A DNA stretch of 64,000 nt from Rosellinia necatrix (lineage: Eukaryota > Ascomycota > Sordariomycetes > Xylariales > Xylariaceae). Location of the stretch: assembly GCA_021209875.1 (NCBI GenBank), contig JAGYVD010000006.1:682001-746000 (forward strand). The letters run 5' to 3'. The translations under genes were made by a program, and so were the position numbers. Below the pieces are notes generated by a model. That model saw only the letters and a list, made by a program, of their open reading frames with translations. It did no database searches and was not told where the DNA came from. Shown in pieces: positions 33,670-45,985 of this stretch; position 1 is the stretch's first letter; each line of letters starts with the position of its first letter.

Positions 33670-35493
33670 ATGGACGGAGAGCGAGATTGGGAGGGAAATG
33701 GGGGGAGGAATGGGGGGAGAAATCGGGACAGAACTGGGGACAAGGAGAAAGACCGGGAGAGAGATACATCGGCCAACGCTGCCCAATCGAGGCGCCCGCC
33801 CTACCTCCGCCGCGACACTGGCAATGGCACCGACTCGCAGACGCCTCAGCAGCAGCAGCAACAGCAGCAGCAGCCACACTACCGCCCCAAGCACCAAAAA
33901 CGTGTTGTAGGAGCTGGCGCTGCCCGTGTCCACGCCCGTGTTCCCTCATCTAAAGGCCTGCACAAGAGCCATCCCCAGACCGCTGCCAAACTCAGAAGTC
34001 GTGCATCCTCGCCCGAACCCGAGCGCCCGCCTTTGGCCGCTCACCCCAACCGTCGCACTACCTCTGACTTACGGCTTACCACCATCGCCCCCGAGTCCCC
34101 CGAACGCTCCAACCCCCATTCCCCGACCGTCGCCGCCCTCAACAATCTAAAACAAAATATCTCGCAGTCGAACCTAGTGTCGAACCTAGCCTCTAATCGC
34201 AACCGCTCTCACGCCGAGATTAGCCAGCGATCCACGCTCGCCACTAACATCAAACGCTCCTCATCTCATAAGGATGTCCAGAAGCTGAAGGGTGTAAAGA
34301 ACCAAGTGCATTTCGACCTTGGTAACGACGAGAACGACGACGGGAACGACGACGAGTGGGTTGACGCCAGCGCATCCGCATCCCCGTATCTGTCCCGGCG
34401 TGGTTCTGTCGCAAGTGGCGGACAGTCGCCTGCCAAGCCGCCCTCGACCACCGGTAACGGCCCGGAATCGCAAACATCTCCGATTACTGACGACCATTTA
34501 TCCGATCATCACATCCCTTCCCCCACGCGCCAGGCAGTACGCCAGAGCAATTACATTACGTCACGCCTGCTGCAACGCACACCCTCTCAAGGCGCTCCAC
34601 CCCAAATGTCTACCGAGGTTGTCTCCGTACCACCGCCTTCTGGCCCGCCGAGCCTCTACGGCACTCCTAAGACGAGTACATTGGGTGCAAGTGGACCAGA
34701 AGAACTCGTATCTCGCTTTGTCGACGAATCCAGACCCAGCTCGGGTGGACATGGGGAGGGTGATTCATACTTTGTGGCGTCGCACGCGCCGGCGCGCCGG
34801 AATGAGGGAAGCATACGGCGGCCCCAATCACTGAGCAACCTGGACCAGGCTGGTCGGGATTCAGCCAGTGAGGACGAGACCGCCCTGGCACCCCGATCAA
34901 GAAAGCCGATGCACAGGGCGGCGCCTGCTAGCCAGTCGCGCACCCAGCAAAAGCTGAATCTTCAACGCGCAAGCTCCTCCATAGAGCCTGCCCAGGCGGG
35001 GCCAAGTGCCGGCATCGCTGGTGCGGGTCTGTTAGTCGGTAGCCCCGACTACGAGCACCGGGACCCTCGTATCGGCAAGCTTCTTGAACGCACCGGGATG
35101 GAATACTTGGTTGTGAGGCGATACCAAAACCCCATCGCTCGATCTATCACCCGACTATCGCAACTTCCGGGCGCCGACAAGAACCGGCGGATCCTCAAAC
35201 AAAACGGGACGAACGGGACTACCCACAGTACCATGCCATCGGATCTAGACACAGCGGGACGGCATGGGCTGAGTCAGAGTCTGACACATATGGCGCAATC
35301 TCGACCAGTGACACCACGACGGACTACTTCGATACGGACAGTAGGGCCTAGATCGAGTTATGGCGGCGATGATGAGCGACTCCACGGCCGCATAAGTGGC
35401 TCAAGCTATGCAGATGGAAATGATGACGAGCTCTCTACATTGTTACGGAACCTCTGGGATAAGAGCACTGATCTCAGTGCAAGTCAAGAATGA
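33670..35493 (+). CDS. TCO89-like protein, probable TORC1 subunit
   Basis: Single exon, 607 residues, mostly disordered. An Arg/Gly/Glu-rich start and a Q9 tract (about 60-68) are followed by KHQKRVVGAG, RVPSSKGLHKSH, KRSSSHKDVQKLKG, VHFDLGNDENDDGNDDEWVD, a run of SP/TP sites, EELVSRFVDESRP, NLQRASSSIEP and KLLERTGMEYLVVRRYQNPIARS near the C-terminus. These are the segments I associate with the fungal TCO89 family. Family knowledge: Tco89 is a vacuole-associated TORC1 component that affects rapamycin sensitivity and nutrient growth control. The assignment rests on remembered motif similarity, not on a folded catalytic domain, so it could be another disordered fungal scaffold. Phosphorylation by proline-directed kinases is likely from the many SP sites. 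Confidence 0.68.
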   Translation: MDGERDWEGNGGRNGGRNRDRTGDKEKDRERDTSANAAQSRRPPYLRRDTGNGTDSQTPQQQQQQQQQPHYRPKHQKRVVGAGAARVHARVPSSKGLHKSHPQTAAKLRSRASSPEPERPPLAAHPNRRTTSDLRLTTIAPESPERSNPHSPTVAALNNLKQNISQSNLVSNLASNRNRSHAEISQRSTLATNIKRSSSHKDVQKLKGVKNQVHFDLGNDENDDGNDDEWVDASASASPYLSRRGSVASGGQSPAKPPSTTGNGPESQTSPITDDHLSDHHIPSPTRQAVRQSNYITSRLLQRTPSQGAPPQMSTEVVSVPPPSGPPSLYGTPKTSTLGASGPEELVSRFVDESRPSSGGHGEGDSYFVASHAPARRNEGSIRRPQSLSNLDQAGRDSASEDETALAPRSRKPMHRAAPASQSRTQQKLNLQRASSSIEPAQAGPSAGIAGAGLLVGSPDYEHRDPRIGKLLERTGMEYLVVRRYQNPIARSITRLSQLPGADKNRRILKQNGTNGTTHSTMPSDLDTAGRHGLSQSLTHMAQSRPVTPRRTTSIRTVGPRSSYGGDDERLHGRISGSSYADGNDDELSTLLRNLWDKSTDLSASQE

Positions 35494-38400
35494 TTAATAT
35501 TTGAGAGTTTAGGCCAGGTGTTCTCGTGTTCGGACTGGGGGGAATGGTATACAGAAGATTTTAATGTGCTATCCTGTGCATGTCGAACAGCAACTATATT
35601 CAAGCGCTGCTCTTAGCATAATTCATACCAGCATACACAACTAATAATGAATGAGAATTAAATGCCAGCACACCCTAGGGTTCTGTGGATGCAGATCTGA
35701 CGTCCACTGGGCACCTGCAACGAATAGAGCGGCTACCTTCGGTGCCATTAGGAGAAGACATCTCTTAAATCTAGTTACTGGCTAAATTAAATTAAAGTAA
35801 ACAAGTATATCAACAGATCTACGGCCAGAGGTCGAATTACCATCTATGCAGGGCTGGGTAAAAGCTCTGTCTAAGATAGTACATTGTAAGATTTGTATGG
35901 ATTTCGTGATAGCGGGCAAGTGATCGATTTTTTTTTTTTTTCCTTCCCCCTAACCCTTCCACATCCTACCTAGCCAGCTAATAGCGCTGTTTCCGTTGTC
36001 AAAATTTATATGTTTAGAAGTCGGATCGGTAAGTCAATTGTGGGAGATCAGGGGCAACAAGTGAGCTAGCCTCGAGATCTAAACCCGGAGAAAGGTTCTA
36101 CGAATAGATAACATCACCAGATCTACTGTCTTGCCGTGGGTTGCTAATAGGTATAAGTGCACCTAGGGAAGTATCGGGAGCACGGTAGAGTGTATAAATA
36201 TGTGCATTTTAACAGAATAGTCATATAGGTAGGTACTGTTAAATTAAACGCCCCAGGCTGTCATCTGTTTACTCGACATCGCTACCACCCTCGTCTGTTT
36301 ACATTCAGGCTCTCAGCAACGCCCGCTACAAAACGAAACATCACTTTGCTACTGTTCGCTAACCATTGACTCAGAGCAGCATAGAAGCAGAAAGAGGGCA
36401 CGGTGGATCGTTGCAAATACAACTACACTCACAAAATAAAAATAAAAATAAAAATCGTCTGAAATATTCTACCACTTCTGCCACTTCCGATCAGGGCCTA
36501 GGAGACTTCATCACGTTGCTGGCACATATATCACGCATCGCCTATGGCACGTCAGACTCGTACGGCGGGGGGCGCCGTGTGCAAACCCTCTTGCATCTTG
36601 GTCATCAAGAGTCCGGCTTCTTTTCTGGCTCGCCCCGCGCCTCCAGGACGCGGGACGCCGGTGGCTTGGCTAGCCAGGGCCTTTGCCCGGCTGCTCTGAA
36701 GATAACCAAAAAAAAAAAAAAAAAGGGAAAAGAATGAACTCGAGGGGCAGGGTCCAATTTTGACAATAAACAACATTGTAGCGAACAGTTATATAATGTA
36801 TTTAGAGAATTTTATAGAGCTAGAAGGGGCGATCACTCGTCGACTTTATTTAATCTGCAAGGGCTATATATAAGTTAAAATAACCTATCAAGCATGAGCG
36901 CCATACGAAAATTTGGAGGTATTGCAGGCTGTGCAAAGCATGTTCTGTGACAATGGCACCCACTCGCTGTTTGGAGGAGGGCGGCTTTAAGCTTTAAGAT
37001 CTCTGAACCCTTACTTGAACCTGAATGAGAAGACAGGCTTGCCCAATATCAAAAGTCGTATTATTGTTGTTGGAGGGTAGGTTGGCATCAGTCGAGACGT
37101 GTGTACCGTGATAATTTTTATTAAAATAATTCTGTCCTCGGCTACCAATGTTCGTTCACCTAACTAACACCTTTGTTGTCTCAGGGCATTTATTAATCAG
37201 GTTTGGCAAAGTACTACGATCTGATCCCCTTGGGTCTAATGATCATCATATATTCATGGATGATCTTAACCTGGTACGTACTGTAGCGTGCTATTAGTAA
37301 CTTGGGGTGCATACATACACGCATATCACTTCCCTTCTCATCGACTGGGGCCGGGTTTCGTCGTCGAGATGGGACGAAGCTTAAAGTGACCATACCCCTG
37401 CGGCAGAACGAACGGGAGCCCATAATCATGCCGAGGGCTAATTACGGGGTCGATCATCAACCATAGGTGTGTGCTTTTGTACTTGTCAGGGGAAAAAAAA
37501 AAAAAAGACCTTCCTATCCTCTGCTGTCTCCGAGCCGACGTTGAACGTCATAGGCTACCGGATGGCAATAGCATGGTATCGCGTGATTGCGCCGTTCCCT
37601 GGATTCTACGCCATGCGGTTCGAGACAACGGGACGGGCAAGACATTTCGGTGTAACTACTTTACCTAAGTGATAGAGGCGAGTGATGGGAGAGAGATGAA
37701 ACAAGACCAGCAATGCCTGGGTGTGTGATGTCGCAAATAAAGCCTTTCATAAGTGAGGGCGAAGGCAAACATCCATAGGTCTTTGGTTGCCCTCAAGTTT
37801 TTTTTTGGGTTTTGGTTTTTTTTTCTTTTTCTTTCTGTTCTGTGTTTACGAGAGACGTATCATATTGTACTTGAGATTATGTACTTGTATTCCCACGATT
37901 TGTCTCCCCCTGTTATTCGCCACGTTTATTTCGACGCTGTGCATCTCACGTGAACGTTACGTTTGATCCGGGTAACTAGGGGTCTCGGGGGCAGCGGCAT
38001 GCACTACACTACATACAAAGTATGTGTGTGTGCATAGTTACTGGCCAGGGATAAGATGACAGGGCCTTGCTCGCTAGCCCCAGCTTGTCGGGACCATTAT
38101 ATGTGGTGGCATCCTTTTAATTGTCTGGTGCACAAGTAACTGCTACGCCTCTGTCAGTGATCAACTCCACCGGTTCCCGCCAGGTTTTTTTTTTTTTATT
38201 GTTTCCAATTCCTTATTTCGACCCCCACCTCTCATAATACCTGGCTTTTCTTGGTTAGGTAGGTGAACTGACCCTGGCATGTGCACCGTCGATCTATTTC
38301 CGGAAGCCGAAGTTCAACTGCATGCATCTTGGCAACGATACAAGTAAGTCCGGCCGCGATGGCTGCCGGTCCGAGCCCCGTAGCTGTCGGGAGATGATCA

Positions 38401-39235
38401 GCCGAGAGATTCTGCGCGCGCCGCATGCCCGGTTTCTGCGATACCGTCTGATAGGAATCTAGCACTCCCACCAAGCAGCAGGAGGGCGCAGCTGGTTGCC
38501 CGAGTGCCCCTGGAGGTCTTCGACTCCCTCCCGTGTGATGGCGAAGACAATTAAAAGTGGTACGCCTACATGTAATGGCACGTGCTAACGTCTCGGGATG
38601 AGACCTGGCAATTCCAAGGACAAGGTCTGTATGCCACCCTACTGAGTTTTGGTATCACATATGACTGGATAATCCGGATCAGTGGGTTTGATACAGAGTA
38701 AACCCTGGCAACTCATGATATACCTAAACCTTGCCATATCATGGTGATCAGGGCACTTACTTGAGAAGCCGGTAATTAGAGGATCGAACTGCCAGAATCA
38801 TATCCATCCCCCGCAAATCGAGTGTATCGCCTACTAGCTGAGATGATTCGAGAAAGGAAATTTGTTTCGAATCAATGGGTCCATCATTGCGATCGAGTGA
38901 ACCCTTCCTCCTTCTGACGAGAAATTACCTGCTATTTCAGGGGGATGTGAGTGGTTCGAGCGCCGCTGAGGTGGGAGGGATCCCATCAAGGAAGGATATC
39001 GACAACGCCTCCTGGGGCGAGGAGCAATATAGGTATATATAGCAACTGAAGATCGCGTTCATGACGAACTCGAAGGAATATAGGTACCCAGGACAATATC
39101 CAACGCCGAAAGATCAGAAACTTAGAAACAGAAAAGAAATATATTGTGTTCTCTCCTCACTCCCTCGACTTTCTCTTTTTCTTTAGCCCATTGCTCTAGA
39201 GCTATACACAGCTATCACCGAATAAACCCAAAACC
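35494..39235. other. Gene-free 3.7 kb
   Basis: Mixed DNA with homopolymer runs (T run near 35929-35941, A runs near 36710-36724 and 37493-37506, T run near 38186-38198). No domain-bearing frame on either strand. The final 200 bp hold a TATA-like element (separate entry) and CT-rich leader of the secreted GH16 gene. Confidence 0.55.
39034..39041 (+). promoter_or_regulatory. TATA-like element of the secreted GH16 gene
   Basis: TATATATA about 195 bp upstream of the ATG at 39236, followed by a CT-rich stretch (39153-39184) before the start codon. This arrangement is usual for inducible or strongly expressed fungal genes. Confidence 0.35.
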
Positions 39236-40327
39236 ATGGCCTCGTTCCGAACCCTATTCACCGCCACGGCGCTCTCGCTCGCAGCGCTGACCCAAGGCCG
39301 GCCCCTGGCAGACGAGGCGGCGGCGTCTTGCGACTGCTACAAGCCGACGGCGCACTCGCACGCGACGTTCGCGCACCGGAAGTTCTTCGACTTCCGGCGG
39401 ATCGCGAACCCGAAGACGCCGGCGCCGGTGTCCGGGGGTAGGGCGGCGGACGCTGCGGCGGGCGGGGCGCACCCGTACTTCTCGACGTCCGAGTGGACCG
39501 GCACCTGGGGGATCCAGAACTGGCAGACGCCGGGCGAGGGCGTGTACCGGGTCAACTCGCGCAACAACGTGCTGATCGCGCCCGCCGACGACGACGATGA
39601 CGAGCGTGAGGACGCCCCCTCCCACCTCACCCTCCGCACCCAGCGCTGGCCCGACTACCAGTCCACCGCCGAGGTCGAGTCCAGCATCACCGACTTCCAC
39701 TTCCTCTCCGTCCGCATGCGCGCCCGCACCCGCGGCGCCCCGGGTGCCGTGACCGCGTTGTTCACGTACCGCGAGCGTGACGGTGCCGTGCAGTACGTAT
39801 CCCCCCAAGCTTCAAATTTATTCCTCTGTTTTTTTTTTTATCACTTTTTTTATGCCCCCCTGTCCGCCTTCATTGGGCTTATCGCTATGATTGGCAAGTT
39901 TTTTGCTAACATGGGAGATTGCAGGGAGGGCGATATCGAGTTCCGCACGAGCACGGAGACGAACGTGGTGCAGTACACAAACCAGCCCGACGTGGTCAAT
40001 GGCGATGAGCAGCCGGAGGCGACGCGCGTGGTGGAGATGGAAGGCCCGTGGACGGAGTGGCAGGAGCACCGGTACGACTGGACGCCCGGATCGAGCGACT
40101 GGTACGTCGACGGGGACAAGGTCGCGTCCATCCAGTTCCAGACCCCGACCGCGCCTCTCAGCGTCCTCATGAACGTCTGGAGTGACGGCGGCATCTGGAG
40201 CGGCGTCATGGATGTCGGTGAGTCTGCCGAGATGCAGGTCCAGTGGCTCGACCTCGCCTACAACGCCACCTCTCAGCCCGCTGCCCGCTCTTGCCGCAAG
40301 GTCTGCGTCATCGATGACTTGATCTGA
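39236..40327 (+). CDS. Secreted GH16 glucanase-like enzyme
   Basis: Exons 39236-39792 and 39925-40327; donor GTACGT, acceptor GCAG; 319 residues. Choosing the donor one base group earlier than the obvious reading restores the catalytic motif: Q186 then EGDIE, with E187 as nucleophile, D189, and E191 as acid/base. A signal peptide (about 1-21, MASFRTLFTATALSLAALTQG) is present; no GPI tail. Around the motif are LSVRMRAR and ALFTYRE before it, and VVQYTNQPD, HRYDWTPGSSDWYVDG and MNVWSDGG after it, all typical of the GH16 jelly-roll. Likely substrate is a beta-1,3 or mixed-linked glucan. A Cys pair near each end (CDC; C-R-K-V-C) may form disulfides. An acidic DDDDDERED loop at about 117-125 is unusual. 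Exon 1 is strikingly GC-rich with third-position C/G. Confidence 0.88.
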   Translation: MASFRTLFTATALSLAALTQGRPLADEAAASCDCYKPTAHSHATFAHRKFFDFRRIANPKTPAPVSGGRAADAAAGGAHPYFSTSEWTGTWGIQNWQTPGEGVYRVNSRNNVLIAPADDDDDEREDAPSHLTLRTQRWPDYQSTAEVESSITDFHFLSVRMRARTRGAPGAVTALFTYRERDGAVQYVSPQASNLFLCFFFYHFFYAPLSAFIGLIAMIGKFFANMGDCREGDIEFRTSTETNVVQYTNQPDVVNGDEQPEATRVVEMEGPWTEWQEHRYDWTPGSSDWYVDGDKVASIQFQTPTAPLSVLMNVWSDGGIWSGVMDVGESAEMQVQWLDLAYNATSQPAARSCRKVCVIDDLI

Positions 40328-41289
40328 TCTGCTGTTCGCGAGGGGGTACGTTTGCGTCTGTCGATGTTTGTGTACTGCACTCACTTTTGGGGTTTGTATT
40401 CGGGTTTGGTGCTGTGGAGGTATTTGTTTGACGTTTTCCTTCTCTTTTCTAAACTTTGTATATATTCACATCATTCAGTCATATACATATCGACTCATGG
40501 CTAGTTACTTACAATTTGTATATCGTCGCCGTGTGGTGACAAATAGATAAAGATCCGCCGTATTTCTGTTGTTAATGAACCGTATTCGTTTGTATCCATC
40601 AATAGTTGTTAAGACATCTCATAACTAAATATACCACTATTCCTACCTGACCAAACATTGTCGCCATACCTTGTATACTACATTTACCTTTGTTAATCAG
40701 TAATCTAGCAAGAGTCGCAATGCCGAAGAGAGCCTGTTGTCATCAAGGAAGGAGGCCGGAAGCCAAAGTCTACGAAGTGCATTCATATGAGATAGCAGGC
40801 CGGCAAGGTGACAAAAAGACGGTCTTTGATTGTAGTTGTTATCCCCATGAAGCCCGCTGTTAGTCTATTTATAATGAGCACTTGATCATCGGCTGACCTG
40901 GGTTATCCTTCATGATGGATATGTAACTAATGATCAGAAAGCGACCTGGCATGATATGACGCCAAACACACTCTAAAATGGGGTATCCGTATTCCGAGAA
41001 GAAAATAAGACGAGCGATAGTTTGTGATACGATAGAAAAGCAAGAGGCATGAGGGATAGAGGGTGGTAGAAGTTGTGGCCCGTACCCGAAAAGCCATCAT
41101 TTCCGTGCTCGCTCCTCATGTTTGCGATAGATTGTGCAATCCAATTGCATAATTTCGCGGGGATGGCGTGATCGCGTTGCATTTTTCTTCGTCAAATTCA
41201 TCAATCTACCTTAGCCTTCCACTTGTATTCCCATCCCGAGACCCAAATAAAAAAGGAAAAAAAAAAAAAAAATTCATCTCGCGATCTCT
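40328..41289. other. Intergenic between convergent genes
   Basis: Nothing recognised on either strand; an A run near 41258-41271 lies just beyond the stop of the Zn2Cys6 gene and is probably in its 3' region. Confidence 0.6.
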
Positions 41290-43624
41290 TCAATCGCGCA
41301 TCGAGGCCATTCCTGCGGTTGGAGAGAAGGTTTCATATTCATAATCCTCGTCCTCACTACTGTCGACCGGGCTCCCCGGACTTTGTGGGGCACTGATATC
41401 GGCACTATGTATCCCACTGAACGTGTCGCCAGCGAAGCTGCTCATGCCCATTGAGAGCAGGCTATGCCGCCTCCCGGTATTGAAATCAACCGCACTACCG
41501 GTGCGACTAAGTTCCGGTTTCTCTGGGAGCTTTTTGAGCAAACCGGTTGAGATGTCGAGCATTCCCATGGCAAACTCGGTAAGCCGATGACTCTCGCCGG
41601 GCTTGCTACTTACGCTCAGCGTCCATCGATATTCACCGAGTCTGCGCCGATACCAATCCGCTTCTTCTCGGCCGGGGGAGGTCGCCCATAGAAGTGAGCC
41701 GAAAGTGCCAATCAAGGCGAAATTGGTCTTAGAGGCGAAATACCAGAATGCGCGGAGGTGTTGGGGAGTGAGCCGGTTCACGAAATCCATGGCCGAAATC
41801 AGACGAGCTTTGGCGGCGCTGCGACAAATGTGCTCGAGATATGGGTCGATAGCCTGGGAGTCAGAAGCTAGCGCCCGGATGATCCGGCGGTGGAGGGTGA
41901 TTTCGGTCGCAAAATAAGCGAGATGGAGATATCCGATGCTGGATAGACGGGTTGAGGAAAGGGGACTGCCGAGGAAAGAAGAATCCATGCGGATGGCCGC
42001 GGGGAGGGCTGCGTACCACTCCTTCAACTTGAGCTGGATGGGTTTGGCTAGGGATAGGACTAGGTGGGTTCCCTGTGGCCCGGCGGCTGCGACGTTCTGC
42101 ATAGCTTGAAGCGTGTAGAATGTTTCTAGAATCTCGGCCAGAACCTGAGACAGATGCACCATCTGCACAAAAAGCGTCCGGCCTTGTTCGATGTCTTCTT
42201 TCCCTTCCACATCATCCTCGTCGCAATCTGCTTCGGAGAAATCGTTAGGAACAAGAGGTCGTACGATCCAATTGGAGCTATATATGTGGGATGGCCGTCC
42301 GTGGACGAGCGCCCCCCATTTGTCTTGCATATAGAGGGCCCAGGCTAGCCTCTTCCGAAGGCCTTTTTCCCAAGGTGGGATCTTCCAATGTGTGCAATCG
42401 AGGTGAAGGCCGAGTTCTTGGGCCGTGGCCACTAGTTGAGCGGTTGGCGCCCACTGATCACCTTCAGGCCGCTGTGAAAGCAGGAGGCCAGCCTGTACCG
42501 TGGAGAGTTTGGGTCGCCACATGGCGTCGGCGAGCGATGACCTGATCAGTCTCTCTAGCTCGCGGACATTTGGGCGCGGACATCTCGAAAGCTCCTCGGA
42601 ATGGTCCCACCAATTGATGGCGAGAATGTAGACGGCAGCCAGGACGGGTGGTGAAAATTCATGGCAATCCCTGTCGTACTTCTCGTAGAAGACATTCTTT
42701 TGGATGATAGGGAAAGCAGGGTGAACGATTTCGAAGTAGAGGTCAAGTAGCTTCCGGCCGTGAGGGGCAACGATCCGCTCGATCTCATCTACGTCGTCAA
42801 ACTGGTGTTCATACCCAGGCGTCGTGATATCCGGTAGCATCAGGAATGTGTCGTGATCGCTGACTTTCCGAAGGGTGCCCCGGGCGAGGAGGCTCTCGTC
42901 CTGTGGGTCAAACGGCGATAGATTAATTAACGAGGGCTCGAAGTCGGTCGTCGGGCCGATATACTGGCTAAACCGGTCCTTCTGAAGGCCGAGCGTGCGC
43001 TTGAGTAGGGTTGGCCCTCCAAAGTTGGCCATTTCTTCGATGAAGGAATTACTTGCGGCCGTGCTGGACAGACTGGGCGCGTGTTGCCGCAGTCGTCTAT
43101 TATCTGACCGACCGGGCGAGCTAGACCGGCCGATGGCGTATTAGTCAACCATCTTTCCCGGTACAATACGGTACAGACAAGGGCACGGCAGCATGATAAT
43201 GCATTGCAGGCATGGGGGTCAAGTAGGAAAACTCGGTGAATCCTTACCCTCTATGGCCATTGCTCTCATCGGCTAGGTCACGCGCCAGCTTTCTTTTCCG
43301 GGGCGGCGGACTTTGACATAAAGAACAATCGACACCGCGCGACTGACACGATACGCAACTCTCTTCATCTTCACCTACGAGGCACTTATATCCGCGAACA
43401 GCGCAAGCTTCACAAGGCGTTACCGTCCCGCTCAGGGCTGAATCGGAGTCCGCCGAGTCGTTGCCGACCATACTGCTCATGTATGGGTCGTCCCTGTTTG
43501 CATGGCTATGACGGAATGGTAGACCAGGGTTGTGATGTGAAGTTTTGGGGGCAATGGCAATTGGAGCCGTCCGTAAGACGTTGCCCAGATTAGACATGGT
43601 TCGCGGGGAGAACTCGATAATCAT
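41290..43624 (-). CDS. Zn2Cys6 transcription factor, DAL81/TamA-like
   Basis: Exons 43624-43248 and 43120-41290 (donor GTAAGG, acceptor CTAG) keep frame, 735 residues. The zinc cluster has C71, C74, C81, C90, C93 and C100 (CX2CX6CX8CX2CX6C), followed by the basic PPPRKRK. A linker with MANFGGPTLLKRTLGLQKDR and SQYIGPTTDFEPSLINLSPF leads to the fungal-specific regulatory domain (about 230-560), with IVHPAFPIIQKNVF, LSTVQAGLLLSQRPEG and LAWALYMQDKWGALVHGRPS. The C-terminus is Ser/acid-rich. These segments agree with what I know of TamA/Dal81, a co-activator of nitrogen and GABA catabolic genes that works with AreA-type GATA factors and can act without its own zinc cluster. An in-frame second Met (MSNLGN, 43597) is an alternative start. 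Class is sure; orthology is likely. Confidence 0.85.
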
Positions 43625-45940
43625 GGGCTAAATCGCCTATGCTAATCGTCAATGCTGAAGGTGTGGGCGGGATAGAGCCGTCCCGAAACCCCCGTCGGGT
43701 TGTTTGCTGAAGGCCGATAAGGATGTATGTAGACGGCGTATAAGGGTCGGCTTGCGTACGATGCGGTCATGGGCCAACCAAATGGGAATGGTAACTAGGC
43801 GGGACACCAGATCGTAGATCCACCACTTCTCTTTGAGGCTATAGATTGTAGGGTAGATTAATAGTCTAGCCAATACCGAAACCTCAATGGAGGGACGGCC
43901 GATAAGATGTGGCCGAGATAGCAAGAGCTGAGTGGCTAGCAGACAGAGACAACAGGCCCCCCCGCTCCCTTGGGACTCTTGGCTTCTGGGACTTGGCTTG
44001 AACGACCGATAAGCCGCAGGTGATTTGTGTAGACACAGAGCGGGAGTGCGCGTGACGTTATGACGATGTATTTTTTTGGGGGGTCCTCTGAGGGTTCTGG
44101 TTGGTATATGATGAACGCCTGACCCGAGGTTCTCTGCAGATACCCTAGATGCGTTTGGCACGTCCACAGGCCACAGCTGCAGGCCAACTACTCCGGTACT
44201 GGATCCCAATATAGTCTATGCACCGGTGCCAATATCGTGAAGATCGTAAGGCTGGCTGTTCTAGGTAATGACAGAGGCTAGAACCAGATAAGCTAGACCT
44301 GTCTTCGTCATTGAGGCTCTTAAATCCAATGGGGTGTGTCGAGCGTGGGCGGTTGGATCGTTCAAGTCATAAGGGGGAGACGAAGGAGGAGGGAGAGGGG
44401 AAAATTGAGAGAGGAAAAAAAAAAGGTTATCGAGCCGGTAGGGAGGATATGGGATCTAGAGTGTCTAGGGTAACGGGGGTTATATCGGATGTAGCTACTC
44501 GGTGCGTCTATCAGACAGTCCAGAGGTTGCTCCGTGATAGGGATATTTTTTACCTGATCCTATGCGGGACAACGGAAGGCCGAAAGATGGTCGGGCAACG
44601 ACGGCAGCCGATAACGAAGAACTCAGTTGGTAATATGTTTCAGAAAGAGCCTTTCACAAAATGGACACGGTGGTGAGAGGAGGGGCGCCGGGAGGAGTTG
44701 TCATTTACCGCTATACTACACAGCATTCTTGGCTGCGACTGCAGGTGAGGGTATCTGGGGATGTTTATTGGCCTCAGGGACCAGGAGACGACAGGATCAG
44801 AAAGTCGTCGACGGCCGACATGCCTCTTGCAGCACGCCAATGGTCTAACGCACGAATTACTATAGAGTGATTGATAACGGCAGACTACGACCGGGTCGGG
44901 AGGGAGGCGGTTGCTCTTATCTCCCAGTCGTGACAGGATCCGAATTGTAATACCTACTCATAATGAGAATAAAAAGAGGCACTTGCCCGTCGACACTAGA
45001 CGAGCTAGCGCCGTGAGATCTGATAGTGTTCGAGTGAGGATTAACGCGACCACTGCCGTCTCTGGACTGACTAGCTCTGTGCTACTTTTTTTTCGCAGGT
45101 CCTCTCCTCCGGGAGGCTCTCCAAGGTTGGGAGTACGTCGGAGAGACTTTGCTGTGGCGGCGAGCCGGGCGCTACACTAACCTAGCCGAGGGCAGGCGGC
45201 GACGCTGAAGCTGCGCCGAAGCTGGGAGCTGGAGCAGAGCTGGCGACAGAGCTGGCGACAGAACTGTTGGTAGGCCCGCCAAGCACAGAAACACACCATC
45301 CGTCGGCTCACTCTGCTGCTGGGAAGACGATAGGAGCAATATGACCCGAGAGACCGCAGCAGCGCATGTGCTGCGCTAGACGAGGGGGGGCAGGTCACCA
45401 CTGCGTACCCCTGCCGTACCTTCTACCAGCGCTATACCAACAGCACGTTAGTACCGTACGTTGGGTTGCGAGCCAATCTACTGCACGGCTCAGGCGACAA
45501 GCTGACTGCGCTGCGCTGCCATTACCAAATGGAAAAGCCGTCGAGCCAGAATGTGGCTAGGCCGGGAAATCTTTGACGTAATGGGCCCCAATCGTGCCGA
45601 GTCATGCAAGGGTCAAGGTCTGTACCAAACAAGTGCGCCGGCCTTTAGAGACAAGCCTTTTACCAATCAGATCCTAGCCACAGCAGACACCAATCATGGT
45701 GACGCTGATCGAGCATCAGCTTGTGAAGATCGGGTGCTGCCGTCCCATATCTTTCTACTGTACAGTAGCGCGACGGCCGTCCGAGGTTGGCGCGAGGTTG
45801 GCTGCAGACATAGTGTACATAATAATGCCGCCCGTGATGGAGGAAGCCTTGGTTGGGTGCGTCAAGTAACTAACATAAGTAACTAACATAAGGTAGCTAA
45901 CATAGCCTGTAACTTGGCTGACATGGTTGTCGACGGTGGT

Positions 45941-45985
45941 GTCCCAGAGGTGGGCGTCCCAGAGGTGGGCGTCCCAGAGGTGGGC
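45941..45985. repeat. Tandem array, three copies of a 15-bp unit
   Basis: Three identical, adjacent copies of GTCCCAGAGGTGGGC. Confidence 0.95.

Noticed and set aside
43649..44209. 186-codon minus-strand frame upstream of the Zn2Cys6 gene
   Set aside because: No motif, and it ends 25 bases before the factor's start, so it is more likely leader or promoter DNA.
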